Below, piece after piece: positions 49,744-56,834 of a DNA stretch of 56,834 nt. Positions within the stretch are counted from its first letter, which is position 1. Each line of letters opens with the position of its first letter. The DNA is from Clostridia bacterium (GTDB taxonomy: Bacteria > Bacillota > Clostridia > Christensenellales > Borkfalkiaceae), in NCBI GenBank assembly GCA_017407325.1, contig JAFQWV010000003.1, positions 1-56,834 on the forward strand. The letters run 5' to 3'. The notes beneath the pieces were generated by a model. The model had not been told where the DNA came from. It saw only the letters and a program-made list of their open reading frames with translations, and searched no databases. Both the position numbers and the translations under genes were made by a program.

Positions 49744-50832
49744 TTAACTTGATGCTTTAAAATTGTAAATAGGTTTGATAATTTTCTCGATGTCGCAAGT
49801 AGGCTGAATCATATTGACAATCTCGTCGATAGGCTTATAAGCTTGAGGTGATTCGTCGATGGTATTTTGAGTAACCGTCGTAGAATAAATACCTTGCATA
49901 CTATCTTTAAACTCGTCAAGCGTGATAAATTTTTTAGCGTCAGATCTTGAATAAAGTCTACCTGCGCCGTGTGGGGCAGAGTAGTTCCAATCTTCGTTGC
50001 CTTTACCGATAGCGATAATACAGCCGTCGCGCATATTTATAGGGATTAGAAGTCTTTCACCGCTATAACTAGACACTGCGCCTTTACGGATATAGTTTTT
50101 GTCGTCAATATAGTTATGAACCGTTTCAAAGCTTGAAAAAGTTGAAACGTTTAAATGCGACAAAATTTTATCCCTTATTTCTCGTCTGTTTTGTTTAGCA
50201 AACTCTTGACAGATTTTCATATCGTGCAAATAAGCTTGCATATCTGTGCCGTCGAGATAACAAAATTCTTTTAAAATCTTCGATTTTTCAGGATTTTCCT
50301 TGCAAATTGCAATCGCGCGTTTTTGGTAGATTGAAGCAACTTGCTGACCTAGATTTCTTGAACCTGAGTGAACGATAAGATATTTATTTTGTTCATCGTC
50401 AATATCAACTTCGATAAAGTGATTTCCACCGCCTAAAGTGCCGAGAGAGCCGTATAGCCGAGAAAGATTTGCAAGTTCCTTAAAGCAGTATAAGCTTTCT
50501 ACAAGCTCAACGCCTCTAATTTGCTTTTTGTTGTAGTTAGTTCCTGCCGGTATATTATTTTTTATAAATTTATCTAGACTCGGTAGATCGATTTCAACGT
50601 CATTAATACAAGTTGTAAGCATACCGCAACCGATATCCACGCCGACCACGTTAGGAATAATTTTGTCTGTCATTTTTGCTGTAAATCCAACCACTGCGCC
50701 GATACCTACGTGAACGTCAGGCATAATACGGACTTTAGAATTTGCAAAAGGTGGTTGGGCTATTAAGTTGTAAATCTGGTTAAGCGTTTTTTCGCCGACC
50801 GTTTCAGAAAATATCTTTAAATCGTATTGCAT
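49744..50832 (-). CDS. rtcB: RtcB-type RNA ligase
   Basis: The 362-residue product is the short bacterial form of RtcB. It has the metal-site DIGCGM, GGGNHFIE and HSGSRNLG motifs and the guanylated His in SAPHGAGR. The enzyme joins RNA 3'-phosphate or 2',3'-cyclic phosphate ends to 5'-OH using GTP and Mn. Here it is the last gene of an operon for glycosyl- and acyltransferases, starting 2 bp after the fusion gene; no RtcA or RtcR accompanies it. Confidence 0.93.
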   Translation of the reverse strand: MQYDLKIFSETVGEKTLNQIYNLIAQPPFANSKVRIMPDVHVGIGAVVGFTAKMTDKIIPNVVGVDIGCGMLTTCINDVEIDLPSLDKFIKNNIPAGTNYNKKQIRGVELVESLYCFKELANLSRLYGSLGTLGGGNHFIEVDIDDEQNKYLIVHSGSRNLGQQVASIYQKRAIAICKENPEKSKILKEFCYLDGTDMQAYLHDMKICQEFAKQNRREIRDKILSHLNVSTFSSFETVHNYIDDKNYIRKGAVSSYSGERLLIPINMRDGCIIAIGKGNEDWNYSAPHGAGRLYSRSDAKKFITLDEFKDSMQGIYSTTVTQNTIDESPQAYKPIDEIVNMIQPTCDIEKIIKPIYNFKASS

Positions 50833-50834
50833 TA

Positions 50835-52619
50835 TTATAAAGAAGTTGGCTTTTGACCGTTACTTGTTAAATACACAAGATCTTCGCCGTAAACGTTTTC
50901 GTAAAGGTCTTTCCATATTTCATAGTTTTTATTAAGCATAATTTCAGTGTTTTCGCGAACTGACTTGTCTTTGTCTGGATAAATTGCAGGAAGTACGTGA
51001 ACGGTGTATTCCTGAACAGGAAATCCGTCAGGATCAAGCGTATCGCTGTCTTTCATCGTTATAAAGCAAGGAAGAACGGGCACAGAATTTTTTGCTGCCA
51101 TATTGAACGCACCTTTTTTAAGTGGCTTTGGCTTTTTGTAATTCCACCAAAGGCTTTGTTCAGGGTATACTAAAACGAAGTTTCCGTCTTTTAATAAAAA
51201 GTCGGTTGCCTTCATAAATTCTTTCATTGTTTCATAATTGCTTGATAGTGGTAACGTGTTGCAATTTCTCATTAAAAAGCCGTAAAAACCCGGGAATGAC
51301 GTGTAATTTCCTTCTTTTATAACGCGATAAAACTTCTTTTTCTGCTCGGCAATATCGTAGACCATTTGAATGGCAAAGCTGTCGAACGGATTAAAGTGAT
51401 TGCAGGTTATAATTGCGCCCGTTTTTAGGTTTCTGAAATGCTCGATACCATTGATTTCTTTAATAATCATTTGATTATTTTTCAAAAGCTTTTTAACGAA
51501 TCTTCTTGCAATATGAAAAGCAAATTTTGCTTTGAATTTTTTAGCAAAACTCTTTCTGTAATAATCAACTCCGTCAGGCATTAAGACTTTCGAAGGGGGA
51601 TCTGCTTCGACGTCTTGGTCGAACTTACCTTCGCGTTCGAGCTTTTCGATTTTTTTTAAAATTCTCATGCGGTCAACCGACTTTTTTTGATTGACGCAAA
51701 GCATATTGAAATAGTTATCTTCGCGATTAGTTTCGTTTATTGCAGTTTGTAAAAGTCTGTCGCAAGACTCGGCGTCGTTCTTTCTTTGCTCGTCGGTATA
51801 AGAGTTTAAATCGTCTAAAATAGACTCGTAAACTTCGGTCTCTTTAGCGTATTTCCAGAAATAATCTTTAAGTCTGCAATCGTGATAGTGCCAAGGCTTT
51901 GAAACCATAATGTAGTGAAGAATTTTATAATCTTCTTCCTTTACGGGGATTTCGCCGAAAACTTCTGTGTTCCAGCCTTGATCTACAAATAGAACCTTAT
52001 CTTCGCAGATAACGTTTAGATAATCTTCGTCTTGAGTAACGACGAAAGAGTAAAATCCCAAAAGGTCGCAAAATCTTTCTAAGACTGCGTATTCTCTAAA
52101 CTTTTGACAGTTGATTAAAATAACACCTGCGTTGAAATAGTTATAGCGAGAAATACCTAAGCAGTATTCAACGTATTCGCCGTAGCCGTTTACTTGAACC
52201 ATTGCTTGCTCGTTACAAGCACCGACGAAATTGTCGCCAAGATCCGTTTTATAAAGTTTAGCAACGTCGGCTAGAACGATTGTGTCGCTATCTATGTATA
52301 AAGCCTTGTCAAGATCGGGGTACATTTCTGCGATAAATAAGCGATAGTAAGTCGTTTTAGAGTAGTAGTCGCGGATAGGTAATTTTTCGCTGATTGACTT
52401 TAAATAATCGGTAACGTCAGCGAAAACTATTTCGACGTTTTTCGTTTGAAGTCTTGAGGCAATTTCTTTAATATTTTCAGAAATACCCGTGTTTAGCACG
52501 GTTATTAAGTAATTTTCGTCGTCTGACGAGTTTTCTATAAGTGATTTTATCGACACGATTGTGTACTTTGAAAAAGCATCGTCGACCGCGTAAAAAATAT
52601 TAATCTTTCCGTTATCCAT
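50835..52619 (-). CDS. GT8 glycosyltransferase-PlsC acyltransferase fusion
   Basis: The 594-residue product opens with a GT8 domain (~5-270). Its DxD motif is in LYIDSDTIVL, and NAGVILINC follows. A linker (~270-355) leads to a PlsC-type acyltransferase domain (~360-575) with NHFNPFDS (HX4D) and LVYPEQSLWW. Fusion of a sugar transferase to an acyltransferase suggests synthesis of a glycolipid or acylated cell-envelope polymer. It sits between a single-domain GT8 gene and rtcB, with 2-bp gaps on both sides. Confidence 0.87.
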   Translation of the reverse strand: MDNGKINIFYAVDDAFSKYTIVSIKSLIENSSDDENYLITVLNTGISENIKEIASRLQTKNVEIVFADVTDYLKSISEKLPIRDYYSKTTYYRLFIAEMYPDLDKALYIDSDTIVLADVAKLYKTDLGDNFVGACNEQAMVQVNGYGEYVEYCLGISRYNYFNAGVILINCQKFREYAVLERFCDLLGFYSFVVTQDEDYLNVICEDKVLFVDQGWNTEVFGEIPVKEEDYKILHYIMVSKPWHYHDCRLKDYFWKYAKETEVYESILDDLNSYTDEQRKNDAESCDRLLQTAINETNREDNYFNMLCVNQKKSVDRMRILKKIEKLEREGKFDQDVEADPPSKVLMPDGVDYYRKSFAKKFKAKFAFHIARRFVKKLLKNNQMIIKEINGIEHFRNLKTGAIITCNHFNPFDSFAIQMVYDIAEQKKKFYRVIKEGNYTSFPGFYGFLMRNCNTLPLSSNYETMKEFMKATDFLLKDGNFVLVYPEQSLWWNYKKPKPLKKGAFNMAAKNSVPVLPCFITMKDSDTLDPDGFPVQEYTVHVLPAIYPDKDKSVRENTEIMLNKNYEIWKDLYENVYGEDLVYLTSNGQKPTSL

Positions 52620-52621
52620 AA

Positions 52622-53455
52622 TTAATCCTTTATTTCTCTTTCTTTAAACTTTCGTGATAAATAAATATATTCGTATAAAACGTCGTCAAATTGATAATAT
52701 TTAAAAACTTTGTGAACCTTACTTACGTGCCACTGCTTTATATTGTCAGTGTGTGGGTAAGGTAGCCAGAAAAGTCTTTTAGAAAAATGTCTGACGACGG
52801 TGTGCTTATGCAAAAATTTTTGGTCGTTGAATTTTTGTGGAAGCATTTTCTTTTTAGTGGTTGATCTGATTAGTGCGCTCTGGTCTGCAAAGACGAGTTT
52901 TTTAGTGCGAATAAGCTCGCGCGCCTTTTCAAAGATACCCGTTTTTTTCATCATTGGCATATTAAAAAGAAGAACGCCTGCGTTTATGTAGTTTGGTTGA
53001 ATAAGATATTTTCCGTAGTGGTCGCGTGCGGCTGCGTATTCGTAACCCTCAACGTCGATATCGTACAAAAGATGAATATCGCGATTAAACATTATATCAA
53101 TATCAAGATATAAAATTTTGTCGGGAAGCTCGGCTTTATCGGCAAAAAGTCTTAAAAGAGTGTACGGCGAGCAGTAGCATCCTTCGTTAGGGGAATACCC
53201 AAACTCTTTTTCATAAATATCCGTTACGTCAATTTTAATAACCTTGCCGTTAGGGCTGTAAGTTTTTAAAATTTCGTTTAAAAACTCGATTTGACTGTCT
53301 GAAATTGCAGTGTAATTAGGACTTTTTCTCGTCAAATCCATGGTTAAAACGTAAAAATTGTAATCGTCAGGCTCGCTTCGTTTCAAAATTGAGAGCATGC
53401 AGGTTAGCGCGCCGTCAAAAACTCCGCTGTTTCCTGAAAATAAAACGTTAATCAT
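52622..53455 (-). CDS. GT8 family glycosyltransferase
   Basis: The 277-residue product shows the GT8 DxD motif in LYLDIDIMF (~95-103), NAGVLLFNMP (~157-166) and ADQSAL. The C-terminal ~60 residues are basic and aromatic (HFSKRLFWLPYP), fitting membrane-surface association. It overlaps the upstream acyltransferase gene by 8 bp and probably adds a hexose or hexuronic unit to the same product as the fusion enzyme. Acceptor unknown. Confidence 0.88.
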   Translation of the reverse strand: MINVLFSGNSGVFDGALTCMLSILKRSEPDDYNFYVLTMDLTRKSPNYTAISDSQIEFLNEILKTYSPNGKVIKIDVTDIYEKEFGYSPNEGCYCSPYTLLRLFADKAELPDKILYLDIDIMFNRDIHLLYDIDVEGYEYAAARDHYGKYLIQPNYINAGVLLFNMPMMKKTGIFEKARELIRTKKLVFADQSALIRSTTKKKMLPQKFNDQKFLHKHTVVRHFSKRLFWLPYPHTDNIKQWHVSKVHKVFKYYQFDDVLYEYIYLSRKFKEREIKD

Positions 53456-54248
53456 CTTGATTTACTTTATCCTTTTCAATGTCTTTTTTAATGTATTTTA
53501 TAACTTCAATATCTGATTTTTCAGATGCTTTTACCATAGCAAGGTAAACTTCGTCGCGAAGTTTTTTTCGTTGCTCTTTAGGTGGCAAACTCTCGTCTGC
53601 AAAGAACGGTCCGTCAACGACCGTTACGATATTTACGCCTTTACCGTGCTTTCTTTTTCTGTAAGTGTTAACGAAAGAAAAAACGGGGAGCTTTAAGTTT
53701 ACAGGATAGCGAAATGAGGCGTCGGTAAACGGTCTGATCTTAGTGTAGTAAGGCCAAATATGCGCTTCTGGATAAACTACGACAGCGTTTTTTTCGTTCA
53801 AGCGTTTTTCAAGGGCTGTAACGAAATTCTTGCTTGCCTTAAAGTCGTCAGGAAGTGGCAACGCGCCTAAAAACGGAGTAATTTTTCCTAACACGGGCAT
53901 AGATACGTTGTTTGGGTGAACGATAAGATAAACGTCTTTAGGAATTGTAATAAACGACGGTATAACTGCGTCACCTATGTTTTGGGTGTGGTTGCCGTAC
54001 AAAAAATAACCGCTTTTTTTATAAGCCTTTACGCATTTTTTATTTTCTATTTTGTGATGGAATTTAAGCTTTAGGTAAATATACGCAAGCGGAGTTGCAA
54101 TCACGCGGTAAAAAAAGAAATGGCAAATCTTATAAAATAGAGAGTTTGAGTGGTATTTGTATTTACCGTCAATTTTTTTCGGTTTTATATTGTCACCGCT
54201 GAACTCGTCGTTAAGTTCGTCGGTATAGTATATAATTTTTTCTTTCAT
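53448..54248 (-). CDS. PlsC-like acyltransferase with atypical HX5D box
   Basis: The 266-residue product has a membrane-associated N-terminal segment (ICHFFFYRVIATPLAYIYL, ~40-60), the acyltransferase block GNHTQNIGD and later VVVYPEAHIWPYY (PE motif). Usual PlsC proteins have HX4D; here five residues separate His and Asp. It could be a divergent lysophosphatidate-type acyltransferase, or act on a sugar lipid together with the GT8 enzymes. It is first in its operon. Confidence 0.8.
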   Translation of the reverse strand: MKEKIIYYTDELNDEFSGDNIKPKKIDGKYKYHSNSLFYKICHFFFYRVIATPLAYIYLKLKFHHKIENKKCVKAYKKSGYFLYGNHTQNIGDAVIPSFITIPKDVYLIVHPNNVSMPVLGKITPFLGALPLPDDFKASKNFVTALEKRLNEKNAVVVYPEAHIWPYYTKIRPFTDASFRYPVNLKLPVFSFVNTYRKRKHGKGVNIVTVVDGPFFADESLPPKEQRKKLRDEVYLAMVKASEKSDIEVIKYIKKDIEKDKVNQDD

Positions 54249-54277
54249 ATTACATAATTTTCCAGTTTGCTGTAGCC

Positions 54278-54283
54278 ATTATA
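54278..54283 (-). promoter_or_regulatory. -10 element of the acyltransferase/GT8/RtcB operon
   Basis: TATAAT on the minus strand about 30 bp before the start codon; the -35 is weak. Confidence 0.45.
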
Positions 54284-54390
54284 CAATAGGAATATAAACT
54301 CTTTGTAAACTTTTGATAATAAATTTAAAATCCGACAAAATTTTACAGTGAAATTTTTGCCTAGAGTTGAAATATTTTATATTTATTTAT

Positions 54391-54419
54391 TTGACAGAGA
54401 TTTTCAAAAGGTTTATAAT
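54391..54419 (+). promoter_or_regulatory. Promoter of purF
   Basis: TTGACA, 17-bp spacer, TATAAT, a consensus promoter. The leader is only about 35 nt and shows no purine riboswitch. Confidence 0.85.
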
Positions 54420-54460
54420 TAAAAACCTAAGAAATTATTTTTTTTACGGGAGTTAAAAAA

Positions 54461-55891
54461 ATGCGTAAGATTAACGAAGAATGCGGAATTATCGGTATTT
54501 TCGGTCAAAAAAAGCAAAACGTAGCACAAATGACTTACTATGGACTTCACGCACTTCAACACCGCGGTCAAGAAGGTTGCGGTATTGCAGTAAATGACGA
54601 CGGCGTTTATAAATTACACAAAAACACTGGTCTTGTTACCGAAGTTTTTGACGTAAGAACGCTTGAAAGTTTAGGTGAAGGCAATATTGCGGTCGGTCAC
54701 GCAAGATACGGAACGGCAGGTAGCAAAGGCGCTGTAAACTGTCAGCCTATCGTCGTAAACCACGTTAAAGGCAATTTGTGCGTTGCACTAAACGGTACGC
54801 TTGTTAACTATGCAGAACTCAGAAGTGAACTTGAACTTGAAGGTGCAATGTTCCACACAACTAGCGACGCTGAAATTATTGCGTACGTTATAACCCGTGA
54901 AAGAATTAAATCAAAATCTATCGAAGAAGCCGTTAATCGCGCTATGGGCTTACTTGAAGGTGCTTTTTCGTTAGTTATTGCAACTTCTACTAAGGTTTTA
55001 GCCGTTCGCGACAAGTTCGGTTTCAGACCGCTTTGCTATGGCGTAACTGACGACGGAACTTATATCGTAGCGTCTGAAACTTGTGCGCTTGACGTTCTTG
55101 GTGCAAAGTTTATCGCAGACGTTACCCCTGGTGAAATCGTGTTGTTTAATAAGCAAGGCGTTCAAAATATTAAAGATAACTGTGGTAAGGTTCAAGAATG
55201 TCCTTGTGTATTCGAATACGTATACTTTGCTAGACCTGACTCGGTGGTTGACGGCTCAAGCGTTCACGAAGCGAGAAAGAGAGCGGGTAGATTTTTAGCA
55301 ATGGAACATAAGGTCGAGGCTGACGTCGTTATAGGTTGTCCTGATAGCGGTATCGACGGCGCGATAGGTTATGCAGAACAATCTGGTATTCCTTACGGCT
55401 TAGGATTTTTAAAGAATAAATATATTGGTAGAACGTTTATTCAACCTGAACAAGGTATGCGCGAAAAAGCGGTAAGGATGAAACTTAACGTTATTAAAGA
55501 AACAGTCGCTGGAAAGAGAGTAGTTTTAATTGACGACTCAATCGTTCGTGGAACGACAAGCGTTTACGTTGTAAAGCTCTTAAGAGAAGCTGGCGCAAAA
55601 GAAGTTCATATGCGCGTAACAAGTCCTAAATTTATCGGCGCTTGCTATTACGGAACGGATATTGACTCGCCGGATAAGCTTATTGCAAACAAGCATACGA
55701 CTGAAGAAATCGCAGAGATTATCGGCGTTGATTCGCTAGGATTTTTAAGTATTGATAGCGTTAAGAAAATTCCGTCAAATTACGCTTGCCATAACTACTG
55801 TATCTCTTGCTTTACAGCAGAATATCCAACTAAAAAGCCTGACCTTCAAGGTAAATCTAAATTCGAAAGCAAGATAACAAAAAACGTATAG
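54461..55891 (+). CDS. purF: Amidophosphoribosyltransferase
   Basis: The 476-residue product has a GGGAG ribosome site. A seven-residue propeptide (MRKINEE) precedes the catalytic Cys8 of the N-terminal glutaminase domain (CGIIGIFG). The PRPP loop is VLIDDSIVRGTTS (~354-366). Cysteines in QECPCVFE, GACYYG and NYCISC match the 4Fe-4S ligands of the Bacillus subtilis enzyme, so it should be of the oxygen-sensitive Fe-S class. It catalyses the first step of purine synthesis. Monocistronic here. Confidence 0.96.
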   Translation: MRKINEECGIIGIFGQKKQNVAQMTYYGLHALQHRGQEGCGIAVNDDGVYKLHKNTGLVTEVFDVRTLESLGEGNIAVGHARYGTAGSKGAVNCQPIVVNHVKGNLCVALNGTLVNYAELRSELELEGAMFHTTSDAEIIAYVITRERIKSKSIEEAVNRAMGLLEGAFSLVIATSTKVLAVRDKFGFRPLCYGVTDDGTYIVASETCALDVLGAKFIADVTPGEIVLFNKQGVQNIKDNCGKVQECPCVFEYVYFARPDSVVDGSSVHEARKRAGRFLAMEHKVEADVVIGCPDSGIDGAIGYAEQSGIPYGLGFLKNKYIGRTFIQPEQGMREKAVRMKLNVIKETVAGKRVVLIDDSIVRGTTSVYVVKLLREAGAKEVHMRVTSPKFIGACYYGTDIDSPDKLIANKHTTEEIAEIIGVDSLGFLSIDSVKKIPSNYACHNYCISCFTAEYPTKKPDLQGKSKFESKITKNV

Positions 55892-55905
55892 AATAATTAA
55901 GTTAA

Positions 55906-55943
55906 AAAACCTTTGAGTTGATAGTAACTCAAAGGTTTTTTTG
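55906..55943. terminator. Bidirectional terminator between purF and the surface protein gene
   Basis: AAAAACCTTTGAGTT/AACTCAAAGGTTTTT, a 15-bp perfect stem. Confidence 0.85.
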
Positions 55944-55959
55944 TGTTAATTTTTAAGTT

Positions 55960-56834
55960 TTATTTCTTCTTAAAGATTGCAATAAGCTCTGCAAAAGTCT
56001 TTTTCTTGATAACGAACCAGAAGATAGCAAATCCGCCAAATCCAACGACTGCGACAGAGCCGATAGCAATACCTACGATTGCGCCGGTGCTAAGTCCACT
56101 TTCAGGTTGTTCAGGACTAATTCCACTAGATGCGCTTGACGAATTTTCTACGCTTGACGAATTATTTGAACTACCCGTGCTTGACGAATTTTCTACGCTT
56201 GACGAGCTTGATGAATTGCTTGAATCGTTAGGGGAGCCTGCGTTCATTTGATAATCACAAGTATCGCACTTGCCGTTGTTATCGCTGTCGGTGTGTGCTG
56301 CTTTGTTTGCTTTATCTCCGCAAGAACACTCGTTCCAATGTTCGTTTGCATCGCTTTCCCAAGCCGTGCCGTGATCGTGAACGTGGATAGGCTCTACTTT
56401 AACGTACTTGTAAGAGCTGAGATTACTCTCGTTAAAGTCGGTAGCATCGCTGCCGTCCTCGTTGACGCTTGCGGTCATGGAATAATCGCCTGTAACGGTA
56501 GGAACGATGGAAACTGACCCGTCGCTTTCGGTAACGTGGATAAAGGCGTGTCCCGCTTCTTTGGTGGAGATCTCGAGCGTGCCGCCGCTGACAACGATCG
56601 AGCTATCCTCCCACAAGATAATACCATCACAGTCGGCGCTGAGCTTCAAGCTACCGCCGTTCATTGTGAAGTCGCCTTCGAGATAGATCGTATAAGCATT
56701 CTCTCCCGTTGCGCTTGCCGTGATGGTGCCGCCGTTCATGAGGAAGCTTTCGTATGCGCAGATCGCGCCCGGGGCATAGTCTGCAACTGCATTTATCGTG
56801 ATGCTGCCGCCGTTCATTTCGAAGGCATATGTGT
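55960..56834 (-). CDS. C-terminal part of a repeat-rich surface protein
   Basis: The frame continues past the right edge, so the N-terminus is missing. The visible 290 residues begin with several MNGG-type repeats (MNGGSITI, MNGGTITA, MNGGSLKL, VSGGTLEI), a right-handed beta-helix-like pattern. A HVHDHGTAWESDANEHWNEC module with CDTCDY follows, as seen in many Clostridial surface proteins, then a Ser/Asn linker, a membrane helix and KKK-rich end. The repeat-coding part is visibly richer in GC than the rest of the window, which suggests recent transfer or distinct codon use. Confidence 0.8.
   Translation of the reverse strand, partial: TYAFEMNGGSITINAVADYAPGAICAYESFLMNGGTITASATGENAYTIYLEGDFTMNGGSLKLSADCDGIILWEDSSIVVSGGTLEISTKEAGHAFIHVTESDGSVSIVPTVTGDYSMTASVNEDGSDATDFNESNLSSYKYVKVEPIHVHDHGTAWESDANEHWNECSCGDKANKAAHTDSDNNGKCDTCDYQMNAGSPNDSSNSSSSSSVENSSSTGSSNNSSSVENSSSASSGISPEQPESGLSTGAIVGIAIGSVAVVGFGGFAIFWFVIKKKTFAELIAIFKKK

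Noticed and set aside
54420-54460. Purine riboswitch before purF
   Set aside because: The leader is about 35 nt, far too short, and shows no such structure.

Overview
The window is 56.8 kb of AT-rich bacterial chromosome and looks like an anaerobic, low-GC Bacillota (Clostridia-like) organism, probably gut-associated. The pointers are a SCIFF peptide with its radical-SAM maturase, a ylxY-mlpA gene pair of the Bacillus/Clostridium type, a rubrerythrin, a Bacillus-type Fe-S PurF, frequent GTG/TTG starts, strong GGAGG ribosome sites, and many lipoproteins with Ser-rich linkers. This assignment is an inference from gene content, because no rRNA is present.

Layout. 0-6 kb: the 3' end of a GH4 glycosidase, a heterodimeric ABC exporter (two half-transporters, overlapping genes) and a CvpA-like membrane protein with three tandem ~100-residue repeats. 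6-12.9 kb: a small membrane protein, a 1064-residue surface lipoprotein with a second C-terminal anchor, two half-size TSUP permeases and a Ppx/GppA phosphatase. 12.9-26.3 kb: housekeeping genes, namely a YegP-domain membrane protein, two flavoproteins, an MBL hydrolase, Rho, an MTA/SAH-type nucleosidase, an ArsB-like permease, two secreted carbohydrate-related proteins, YlxY, MlpA and a GNAT-like protein. 26.4-27 kb: tRNA-Ser(CGA) followed by two structured tRNA-tail-like repeats.

27-45.7 kb is the accessory half. It holds a TetR gene with a 741-residue exported protein. Next comes an AT-rich cassette (XRE regulator, small ORF, two lipoproteins) between ~51-bp direct repeats, then a long array of small palindromes and an LRR protein. 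A candidate type I toxin-antitoxin locus with convergent promoters follows. Further on are TetR and membrane genes, a metallophosphoesterase, a T4 Rnl1-like RNA ligase, a CDF transporter, a TIR-methyltransferase fusion with a GNAT gene, a strong-promoter transcription unit of minigenes, a second palindrome array, and an XRE/NERD-zinc-finger pair whose transcripts look leaderless.

45.7-56.8 kb: SCIFF precursor and maturase separated by a terminator, an Orn/Lys/Arg decarboxylase, rubrerythrin, a NifX/NifB-like protein, a minus-strand operon (PlsC-like, GT8, GT8-PlsC fusion, RtcB), purF, and the 3' end of a repeat-rich surface protein with visibly higher GC.

The strongest candidates for something undescribed are the minigene transcription unit at 43.44-43.82 kb, the TIR-methyltransferase/GNAT pair at 41.3-43.3 kb, the toxin/antisense locus at 33.14-33.42 kb, the paired tRNA-tail-like structured repeats at 26.57-26.85 kb, and three arrays of ~22-nt-period palindromes at 6.04, 31.6 and 43.8 kb.
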